From Torymus aiolomorphi (Eukaryota; Arthropoda; Insecta; Hymenoptera; Torymidae), in the NCBI GenBank assembly GCA_036365515.1, contig CM070877.1, forward strand, positions 7,201,001 through 7,265,000: a stretch of DNA of 64,000 nt, given 5' to 3'. The notes below the pieces were generated by a model, which saw only the letters and a program-made list of their open reading frames with translations, was not told the DNA's origin and made no database searches. This document shows, piece by piece, positions 54,926 to 64,000 of this stretch. Each line of letters opens with the position of its first letter. The stretch's first letter is position 1. Made by a program: the position numbers and the translations under genes.

Positions 54926-57900
54926 TACTTTTTACACATGTACGCGCGGCCGGCGGCAGTTATCGAACGTCGTCTAATAGACCGGTGCTCTCGCGTGCTT
55001 CAAGGGTTACGACGACGTAAGTTCGAACGTGAGAGTGTGGTGGTTACTGGTGGCTGCATCTACGTCGAGAAAGACCTTCTGCTGCTATCCACGCTGTCAT
55101 CTCCGAGGTTGTGTGAGAGAAATCCCCCATGTTGAGTATGTCCCAGCACTACTATAAAAATAATAAATTTTCTTATAAAGATTAAAGTTTAGAAATAAAT
55201 TTTGCTCCGTGTAATGAATCAACTAATATTCAATCTGTTTTTGTTAGCAGTATGAAAGAATACTGACATTTCATATGACATTACATTATATAGTATAGGT
55301 ATTTATAATGCATTTCACATGAAGTCAGCAGCTCAAAATTTTAAAAAATTTGTTTTTTATTTTAAGAATATAGTTATATTTATATTATGAATTATGATCC
55401 ATTTGATAAAGCAGAATATTTTGCATGCGACAAAAGCTTTATTGAGTCCTTATTTAAGAGCTTTTCCAATAAGCCTCGAAGCATTGTTAGAAAACCCTGT
55501 TGAAAAGCATTCTATATTTTTTAAATATCAATAGAAACCAATAATTTGTATTTCTGACCACCAGACGGATTTGAGATCTTAATGTTATTCATATATCTAA
55601 TGGCATGGATCTTGTCACTAAGTTTTCTCAAAGCAGGAAAAATACATTAAACATCTATTTCAACAATATTTTCAACAGGCCTGTAAGTAAAAATATTCAT
55701 CTTTACTTTCCTAAATTTTCAATGGGAGCCGGTTACACTGTTAATAAATTCTATATGTATTTTCATATCTACTGGAAAGAAAATTTCATAAGTTATCCAG
55801 TATTATGTGTCCCAAATGATAAAGTATATTATTATAAAAAGTTTAAATCAAAGTGGTTGAAAGACAATTTACAATTGTATATTCCGATGCCCAGACACGA
55901 ACTTCTTACTCAATAATAGTCCAATATAATATGGTGTTCTTATTAAGCCCTCGCTTCATGAAATTTCATAAACTATTCAGTGAATAAGTCACAAATAAAT
56001 AATTGAATTATGGATCTTAATGATTTATAAGATTGTAAATTACATAATTTATGAAATTACATGAAGCGCAGACTTAATAAGAAAACCATATTTTATTTGA
56101 AAATAATTGAGTAAGAAGTTCTTGTCTGGGCATCGGAATACACAATTGCTAAATTGTCTTTCAACTACTTTGATTTAAACTTTTTTATAGTAATATACTT
56201 TTTCATTTGGCACACATAACACTCGATAACTTATGAAATTTTCTTACGAGTAGATATGAAAAATACATATAGAGTTTAATAACAGTGTAACCGGCTCCCA
56301 TTGAAAATTTAGGAAAATAAAGATGAATATTTTTACTTACAAGCCTGGTGAAAATATTGTTGAAAATAGATGTTGAATGTATTTTTTCTGCTTTGAGAAA
56401 CTTATTGACAAGATCTATAACATTAGATATATGAATAACATTAAAATCTCAAATCCATCTGGTTGTCAGAAATACAAATGATTGGTTTCTATTGGTATTT
56501 AAAAATATACAATTCTTTACAAAAGAGGGTTGTTCGCCAATATTGTTTTAGTAGGGCTCATTTTTAAGGATTTTTAATAAAGAATCTGAAAAAATTTTGT
56601 GAAATAACAATTATCAGTAAACTTACAAAGCATAAACGATTTTAAAAATTTGAGCTGTTTCTTTGAAGAGCACCATCATCGCCAAGATGTCGACTTCTCG
56701 CGCTGTCGCCGAGTTTAACCGCCCATCCCAACTATTCATGGTAGCTGCTAATAATCGAGTACACGTAGGGGCGCTCGGCTCCGGCCTCGTGTGAATTTGA
56801 TATCACGGGTCGTTGTCGAGTAGCGCGAGCACGAGGCTCGTTAAACGTCGTTACTTCTTTCTCCACATTAAGCAAAATATCATCAGTGATCTTATATCTT
56901 ATTGTAATGTTGCAGCTAGGTATGTATCATATCCATTAGTTATATATACTAATACCGATATAGCCTTTTTTATATATATTCCAATGATGATTCTCGGCGA
57001 AGTTCAAATCGTATCTGCAGTAGTATGTCCATAAATAATCCAGGTTCAGGGCAGATTTTTAATTGCATCTCTACATAGATTTGTACATGGATTTTCATAT
57101 GGATTTTCACATGGATTTTCATACAGATTTGCATATGACGTTTTGGAACAGATTTTCAGGTGGATTTCCATATGAGTGTCCATATGGAATCCATGTATAT
57201 TTCTATATGGAAATCCCGATGGATACTTTCAATAGGGTCTATATAAAGTTCACATGAATATTGGGTGAAAATCACGTGAAATTCACCTGAGAAAACGATA
57301 ACAAGAGAAAGAAGCTTTAATTTATCTGTGGTGAAGTTCACGTGAATATTGGGTGAAAATCACGTGAATTTCAGGTTAAATTCACCCGAAAATACTACGG
57401 AATATAGGTGAAATAAATGTGAAATTCGTGTGGATTCACATGTAAATCACGTGAAATTCACCTGAAAAAACGATGTCACAAGAAGGAAGCTTTAATTTAT
57501 CTCCGGTGAAGTTCACGTGAGCATCGGGTGAAAATCACGTGAAATTCACCTGACGTTTTTAGAATTTTGACACGTGAAATAGAGGTATAAATCACATAAA
57601 ATTTGGGTGGTTTTCGCATACATTTTACACGAATTTCACGTAAAATTTAGGTGGAAATTCAGGTGATAATTCAGGTGGAAATTCAGGTGAAAACCAGGTG
57701 AATATTTACAACCGGGAATCACTTAGACATCCGTCCGGATTTCTGCGTGGATTTCCGCGCACCTGGATAAGCGAAACCCCGCTCGGTTTTCAGCATGGAT
57801 TTTCGCGTGGATTTACACGTGGAAATCCGAACGTATTCTAGACAAGTAATAATCACTTAGATATCCGTCTGGATTTCTGCGTGGATTTCCGTGCACCTGG

Positions 57901-58650
57901 ATAAGCGAAACCCCCTCCCGGTTTTCTACATGGATTTTCGCGTGGATTACCATGTGGAAATCCGGACGTATTCTAGACAAGTAATAATCGCTAAGGTATC
58001 CGTCCGGATTTCTGCGTGGATTTCCGCGCACCTGCATAAGCGATACCACCGCCCGGTTTTCTACATGGATTTTCGCGTGGATTTCCGCGCGGACATCCAG
58101 AGATATATATATGTAGACGTACTGATCACTTCGATTTTCCGCGTGGATTTCCGTGCACCTGCATAAGCGAAACCACTGCTCGGTTTTCTAGGTGGATTGC
58201 CGCGCGGAAATCCGGACATGTATGCAGGCGTACCGATCACTTCGATTTCCGCGCGGATTTCTGCGCGAATTTCCGTCTAAATGCGTAAGCTAATAATCAC
58301 CATTCTGTTTTCAGCATGGATTTCCGTGCGGAAATCCGAACATATATGAAGGCGTACTGAACATTTGGATTTCCCTACGGATATCTGCGCGGATTTCAAC
58401 GCAGTTGTAGACGCGATGCGACGTGGCTTGGATTTTTACCTAGATTTCCACGTAGATTTCCAGGTGGATTTGTTGGACTGATTTCTGCATGGATTTCTCC
58501 GCGGAATTCAGTCCGAATTCCGGGCGGATTTCAGTACGGAAATCTGCTCTGATATTTTCAACCGGGTAGAAAAAGGATTGTAAGTAAAATTACAACGCAT
58601 CGATCTACCAGAAGCCAGCAGATTGTATTGGTAAATAAATTATTGTACTT

Positions 58651-59363
58651 CCCTAGTGAAACAATTTTAATGCTCATAACAGTTGATATCTGCAGCTATC
58701 AGAAAAAAACTGAAGAAAATGGAAGAAAACAGAAATTAACTGCAGAAAAATGTCGGAATTGAGACAAAGACAACAGTAATCTTCAGTTTTTATCAGTTTT
58801 CTTCAGTTTGTATCAGTTTTCAACAGTTATCTACAGTTATTTGCAATTATAAACAGTTTTCTTCAGTTATCAACAGTTATGTTCTGTTTTCGGAAAAGCA
58901 AGCGACTTTAAGAAGTGAAGAAATCAGTAAAAAACTGAAAATAACAGTTTTATTCTGAATAAAACTGAAGACAACAGTTATACACGGATGAAAACTGTTT
59001 ATAAATGTAATAAAAATATTGGAAAATTTTGCTATATACAACTTAATTCGATACTTGAACATAACAGTTAATAATTGAAGAAAACTGATAATAACTATTA
59101 ATAAACGAAGAAAACAGTTTTAAACTGTTTAAAAGTGAAGAAAATTTTGAAGAAAAGTGAAGAAAAATGAACAAAATAATTTTTTTTAAATTTTTTTGCG
59201 ATTGGAATTTGAACATAACAGTTAATAACTGAAAATAACCGATGAAAACTACAGATAGCTGTTGTCTTTGTCTCAATTCCGACCTTTTTCTACAGTTATC
59301 TGCAGTGAATAACTATTTTCTTCAGTTTTATTCAATTGTCTTCACTATTTTTTTTTACTAGGG
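58651..59363. mobile_element. CCCTAGT-ended element with AACTGAAGAAAACAGT words (713 bp)
   Basis: The ends are CCCTAGTGAAAC and a TTTACTAGGG inverse. A strong inner inverted repeat, TCGGAATTGAGACAAAGACA, lies at 58753 and is inverted at 59258-59281. The body is filled with AACAGTTA, ACTGAAGAAAA and their inverses. Frames on the minus strand (58877-59276) are Phe/Ser-rich artefacts of the words. Confidence 0.8.
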
Positions 59364-59448
59364 TTTATATAATAAACATACATAAAACCAATTACTATTT
59401 ATTTCCACTCATTCCGGACTTCATACTATAATAGTACATTTCGACACG

Positions 59449-59630
59449 GGTGCGGAAGGTGATTATTTAGCTCATGTGACGTTTTTCGCACGAGCGAAGC
59501 GAGTGAGAAAAGTCACATGAGCTAAAAATCTTCTTATGCACCAGTTTCACATGAGCTAAAAAGTCACATGAGCTAAAAATCTTCTTACGCACAAGTCACA
59601 TGAGCTAAAAATCTTCTTACGTACAGTGCA
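59449..59630. mobile_element. Short hairpin element with GCACGAGCGAAGCGAGTG tip and duplicated end
   Basis: TTAGCTCATGTGAC pairs with GTCACATGAGCTAA around the loop CGCACGAGCGAAGCGAGTG. The right end GTCACATGAGCTAAAAATCTTCTTA[CT]GCAC is then repeated in tandem, three or four times in partial form, to about 59626. Confidence 0.8.
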
Positions 59631-59828
59631 GGGCACGGAACCTATCCGAAAGCCAGAGATAGACATCTGAATTCTGAGAGCGCAAAGAACAAGACGCATA
59701 TGTAGATTGTAGGTGCGCTATCAATTTTGTAAAAAAATGTAGCCTGTTTCACAATATTTGTTTACAAAATTGATGCAAAACCCAGTATAAGTCTATGGCA
59801 AAACCACGCGCGTTCAGAAATCCGTTAG

Positions 59829-60033
59829 GGAGTGTCCACATAGCGTCTCATGTGCCTTGTCTCTTGTTTCATATCTCAAGCGCGAAAAAAATCGTTGTCC
59901 GAATTTGTATACATTTATAGTTTATGGCAATAGAAAATTATACAGAAAAAATGATCATAGATTAGAAATTATTAAGGTTGTGGACAACGATTTTTTTCGC
60001 GCATGAGACATGAGACACTATGTGAACACTCGC
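59829..60033. mobile_element. TTAG-flanked MITE family H (205 bp)
   Basis: The ends GGAGTGTCCACATAGCGTC and its imperfect inverse GACACTATGTGAACACTCGC are flanked by TTAG (59825-59828 and 60034-60037). The arms continue through TCATGTGCCTTG and CGCGAAAAAAATCGTTGTCC with its inverse. This is the complete form of the fragment at 33930. Confidence 0.85.
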
Positions 60034-60039
60034 TTAGTA

Positions 60040-61314
60040 AGTACTTAGTATAAAAATGCGGAGAAAAGCCGCTATTTCTCCGTGCTTTCAATGTATTTTA
60101 CCATCCTACCTACAGTTAGAACTTTCGCCACCCTTATGGGGATTGAACACGGGTTTTGGCGCTAGTGTGCGGAAGACTATATAGACTGCATGTTCTGAAA
60201 CGACGGAAATACGAAACGCAAACGTCTGAAACTCCGAAACTGTCAAAGCCAAAGCGCAGATAACTATATTTACATTTACCTAAATTAATAGTCCTACCTA
60301 CTCTACTCCATTCGAGAACCGATCATATACTACACCGTATACTCATTTCGCGTTAGATCAAAATTAATCGTTTGTTTACGTCCGCGACAATGCCGCCCAC
60401 ACGAGTGCGACAGTAATGGTACTGTGGCAATAGTCCACGAGATGGAAGTTTAATTGAAAAAGATATGAACGAGAAGCGCAACTTGAAGACGAGCAGTGAT
60501 TGTGCACATGTAATTTGTTGCTTATCATGAGAGGAGAGACGATTGATGGGATTATGCGAAGATCAATTGATGACAAGATTACCGAGGTGTTTCGATGGAC
60601 CGTCGATCCTGACATTTAACCACCTCCCCCCCTTCCCTATTTCCGTGTTTTTTATCGAACGAACGTGTAAACGTTGTCGATACCTACTTTGGTACAAATG
60701 GTAATTGGAATTCGTTAAAGTTATCTAAAGAATAGGAATAACGCGATGCGAAGAAATAATTTTAAGTATTTTTTTCATCATATTTGTAGTCGTGCAAATT
60801 ATTTACGTAGTTCTTGTTGTTTATAGTTTCGTATCTGTGTATCCTTATGTTTAGTATTATAGTTTGCACACGTAAATATTGTGATTATAAATAGTTTTGA
60901 AGGTTAAGTGTTAATTGATATCATAAAATGCGTTAATTATTCGATGATTTACTGTTTAAAGTGAATATTTGTTTGATGCATGTTTAAATAGTAGTCAATT
61001 TTACGAAATTCTGAAAATATGTCAAGGAATAAAGAGAAGGGATGATGATACACACATGTGGACTTGTTTCTTAATATGGTCATGTTTCACTTTGATCATC
61101 GCCCACACTGATTTCTTTTATGTTTGGCTTCAATCTGTTTACTTTATTATGTCATCAAAATTTTTATTCATATTTTGCGTAGACTATGCTCCTCTAAAAT
61201 ATTGCTGACACAGATTTAGTCTGCTTATATTTTATTTAAGACATTATTTTCTTTATTATTATTTTGTTCATACAATTTGTGCATTTTTAATGTTATTCCT
61301 TTCACCATCATTAG
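60040..61314. other. Region upstream of recognised HDAC6 exons
   Basis: The first recognised exon needs an upstream exon, because TAG lies in frame directly before it. The transcription start and first exon(s) are probably here or further left. A mixed-composition stretch at 60290-60620 is a candidate. A tRNA-like minus-strand fragment (CACACTAGCGCC...GTGTTCAATCCCC) lies at about 60130-60185. No coding exon can be placed with confidence. Confidence 0.35.
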
Positions 61315-63985
61315 TCGGACTTAGATGCACGTACCAGTCTCATCAGTGCTGCTAAGCAATTGGCTGAAAGTGAGATTCAATTGATAAAAACAATTGAGAA
61401 TTCGAGGCAAATTAGATTGGAGAATGGACTGACAACAATGTCCCTAAAGGCAAAGAACACTAGCAGCACTATCAACAAAAAATCACCAAGGATGGCCAAT
61501 GTAACTTCTATATTTTTACATTTGTCAACTTTGTACTAATGATCTATAAAAATCGATTTTGAATGTGACTGGTCCTTTAACACTGTTTTAATTTTTCATT
61601 ATATTTTTATTATCAAAAAATTTTTTCTCATTTCATTATTCATTATTACAATTGACACCATGCTTATTTAGACTTGTCTTGTCATTTTACAATTTTTATC
61701 TTATCGCAGCTTGCATATATCATTTTACAAATAATGCATGATAACAATGATAAAACACTTTTCAATTTTATCTTACAGGCAAAGCCATCAGCAGCTCTTC
61801 TGGCTGCTAAGAGAGAAGCTGCTCAGCGTAAGAAAGCTTTAGGCAAAAGAAACAGCAATACCATTATAAAAGATATTTTCCAAAAAGCTATTGATGCCAA
61901 AGACATGATTCGAAAAAATACGGGCATTGTTTTTGATAGTTCTATGGCAGAACACAGATGTTTGTGGGATGATGGCTATCCTGAGAGTCCAGAAAGGCTT
62001 ACAAAAGTTCTACACAGATGTGAAAATTTGGGATTAGTTCAACGTTGCACATTTATTACACCTCGAAAAGCTGAATATAATGAACTACTTTTGAAGCATA
62101 CTCCTGCACACATAGAAATATTAAAGTCTATTGATGGATGCAATGACTTGGAGAAATTGGAAAAACTTGCTTCGCAGTATGATGCAGTTTATTTTCATCC
62201 TGTAAGTCTAACTATTTTTAAAATTATATTTTTAAATTATTACTAATTACTAATAATTGTTATCATTAAATTATTACATTTATTTTATATTAGACAACTT
62301 ATCAATTGTCACTTCTCGCTACGGGGTCAACTATTAATTTAGTTGAAAACATTTGTAAAGGAAATGTTCAAAATGGAATGGCTATTATTAGGCCACCAGG
62401 ACATCATGCTATGAAAGCAGAATACTGCGGTTACTGTTTCTTCAATAATGTAGCTATAGCAGCTGATTCGGCTTTGAAAAATAACTTCGCGAAAAAGATT
62501 CTTATAGTAGATTGGGATGTTCATCATGGACAAGCCACTCAACAAATGTTTTATAACGATCCAAGGTGAATATTTCAAAAGTATAAAGTAAAAAATTTAT
62601 GTTTTTATAAACTAAAAAAATTATCAATATTTTCTAATTTTTAGGGTTGTATATTTTTCTATTCATCGTTATGAAAACGGAGAATTTTGGCCAAATTTAC
62701 GAGAATCTAATTATCATTACATTGGAGAAGGAAATGGAGAAGGATTTAATTTTAATGTTCCTCTTAATAAGGTTGGAATGACAAATGCTGACTACCTTGC
62801 AATATTTCAGCAAGTTTTACTTCCGATGGCTTATGAAGTAAGTTAATTTCATTTAAAGTATTTTATAATTACAAATAAGTTAAGTGTTAATTATGATTTG
62901 AAAATTTTTTTAGTTCCAACCAGATCTCATCATAGTCTCTGCTGGTTATGATGCAGCTCTTGGTTGTCCAGAGGTAATTTAATAAGTAGACACATTAACA
63001 TATTTCATTTTTTCACTCCAGTTCTGTCCTGACCTTATCCTTGTATCCGCTGGATTTGATTCCGTACTCGGTGATGAAAAGGTAATCCATCAGTCATGCA
63101 CTTATAATAATATTGTCATTACCTGCAAAATTCATCTTTGTTAAGCACTACTTGAATTTTTCACTTTATTGCAAAAACCATCTAAAAAGTATACAATATA
63201 GAAGATTTAAAAATTAAAATTGAAGTCTTATTTACTTATCTTACTCAGAAATAACAATCTATGTCATTGATGTAACATCAAAAGATTATAAAAGTAATTG
63301 AATATGTTTGTTTAGGGTTTGATGAAAATTACTCCTGCATGTTATGCTCACCTATTGTCTTCACTTCTTGGCCTTGCATCTGGCAGAGTTGCTGTAGTTC
63401 TTGAGGTATGATAATTGATTCAATTTTTTAAATTTATTCAATTAAGTTTTTCTACTTTATCTGTAATTATCATTTTCGAAATTTTTAGGGTGGTTACTGT
63501 CTAAAATCTTTAGCAGAAGGAGCAGCTCTTACTCTTAGAGCACTTTTAGGAGACCCATGTCCAATGTTACAACAATTAGAACCACCTTGTAAAAGGTAAT
63601 AACTTATCATTGTTAAGTTTGTAAGTTTTATAAATAATATTAAAATACATTTCTTTCATTTTTGTAGCATTCAAGAAACTATACTAAATGTAATATATGC
63701 ACATAAACAGCATTGGAAGTGTTATCAATACCAAGATTTGTATAGTGTAAATAGCACAAACTCTGATAGTAGGCAAGATAAGCATTTGCCAATAGTGACA
63801 TTTAAGTAAGAATATTGGATTTACGTGTTATAATAAAATTATTTAACAAAATATATGCATACTATATATACTTTTCAGTGGTCCTGATGTACTTCCGATC
63901 GTTTTTGAAACTAGAAATTGCTATCCTATTCAAAGTAAGGCTGATATAGATGATATAAATAAAAAATTAGACTTCCTTCAACAAA
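61315..63985 (+). CDS. HDAC6: Histone deacetylase 6, N-terminal part (first deacetylase domain), truncated by window
   Basis: Exons with GT/AG borders and matching phases: 61315-61500, 61779-62201, 62294-62565, 62645-62837, alternative 62914-62973 or 63022-63081, 63316-63405, 63489-63595, 63668-63805, 63879-63985. This gives about 525 codons. HDAC6 is a mainly cytoplasmic class IIb zinc hydrolase that removes acetyl groups from tubulin and other proteins. Seen motifs are HRCLWDDGYPESPERL, AIIRPPGHHAMKAEYCGYCF (catalytic His pair), IVDWDVHHGQATQQMFY (Asp and His zinc ligands), VVYFSIHRYENGEFWP, SAG[YF]D (second zinc Asp) and VVLEGGYCLKSLAEGAALTL (catalytic Tyr loop). The exon at 61315 encodes a polar region in a compatible frame. 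The second deacetylase and ubiquitin-binding finger would lie beyond 64000. The gene's start is not resolved. Confidence 0.95.
62914..62973 (+). other. HDAC6: HDAC6 alternative exon 5a
   Basis: The 60-nt phase-0 exon encodes FQPDLIIVSAGYDAALGCPE. It is preceded by TTTTTTTAG and followed by GTAATT. It carries the aspartate of SAGYD, which corresponds to a zinc ligand in class I/II deacetylases. GCPE is the version I associate with insect HDAC6. Confidence 0.9.
63022..63081 (+). other. HDAC6: HDAC6 alternative exon 5b
   Basis: The 60-nt phase-0 exon encodes FCPDLILVSAGFDSVLGDEK. It is preceded by TTTTTTCACTCCAG and followed by GTAATC. It is homologous to exon 5a (12 of 20 residues the same), keeps the zinc-ligand Asp, and lies 48 nt after it. 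Confidence 0.9.
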
Positions 63986-64000
63986 GTAAGTTTATTTGCA

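Larger units (their letters stand above)
50574..58566. mobile_element. Giant palindromic element, 7,993 bp, TA-flanked
   Basis: The ends CCCGGTTGAAAATATCAGAG and its inverse are flanked by TA (50572-50573 and 58567-58568). Positions x and y that pair sum to about 109140 along most of the length, so the whole element is one palindrome with its centre near 54.6-54.8 kb. The left-to-right order is: GGAAATCCACGCGG word array (50574-51423), TTCACGTGA word array (51424-51890), GGAAATCCATATGG words (about 51900-52090), a 500-bp unique zone, an inverted pair of a 500-bp module (52620-53640), a MITE and a GC-rich centre. The right arm mirrors it. Arm identity is very high by eye, with single-base differences. 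No transposase is recognised. Confidence 0.93.

Overview
The window looks like a piece of an AT-rich, intron-bearing, transposon-dense arthropod nuclear genome, most likely an insect and plausibly a hymenopteran. That assignment is inference from the protein sequences and the repeat style; no species is identifiable. Only two host genes are clearly supported. CNOT9 (RQCD1/Rcd-1, a CCR4-NOT subunit) is complete on the minus strand at 41833-43245 in three exons (306 codons). The 5' part of HDAC6 is on the plus strand at 61315-63985 and runs off the right edge; it covers the first deacetylase domain. HDAC6 carries two adjacent, homologous 60-nt exons separated by only 48 nt. They look like mutually exclusive alternatives that both encode the loop with a zinc-ligand aspartate.

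Almost everything else is mobile or repetitive DNA. 1-13.9 kb: inverted-repeat elements, a roughly 311-bp tandem repeat, two adjacent TTAA-flanked MITEs (5054-5792), two more at 9459 and 10528, and a 14-bp-unit minisatellite (11690-12445). 14.0-16.0 kb: a roughly 92-bp satellite array in two subfamilies, with a lone inverted monomer at 18.5 kb. 19.5-23.8 kb: a decayed non-LTR retrotransposon (ORF1 tail, endonuclease, reverse transcriptase, RNase H, CCHC-type end). 25.0-26.6 kb: a decayed zinc-finger/transposase-like ORF. 28.9-31.3 kb: two fold-back elements. 33.5-36.8 kb: a second copy of a TTAA MITE, a TA-flanked MITE with a tRNA-like insert, and a non-autonomous hAT element with an 8-bp target duplication and a GC-rich cargo. 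37.0-38.2 kb: an inverted copy of a repeat also seen at 1.4-7.0 kb. 43.5-44.4 kb: a P-superfamily-like element just upstream of CNOT9. 44.5-46.1 kb: a run of TTAA MITEs sharing target sites. 46.6-50.0 kb: short-word arrays, an 8-bp-TSD MITE and LTR-like ends.

The most striking object is a 7,993-bp palindromic element (50574-58566) flanked by TA. Its two roughly 4-kb arms are almost identical, and each arm contains a further inverted pair of a roughly 500-bp module, so the palindrome is hierarchical. Its outer zones are dense arrays of degenerate 8-12 bp words in both orientations. The same word-array architecture, with a different word each time, recurs at about ten other places in the window, often between terminal inverted repeats. 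This suggests a common way of building non-autonomous elements in this genome.
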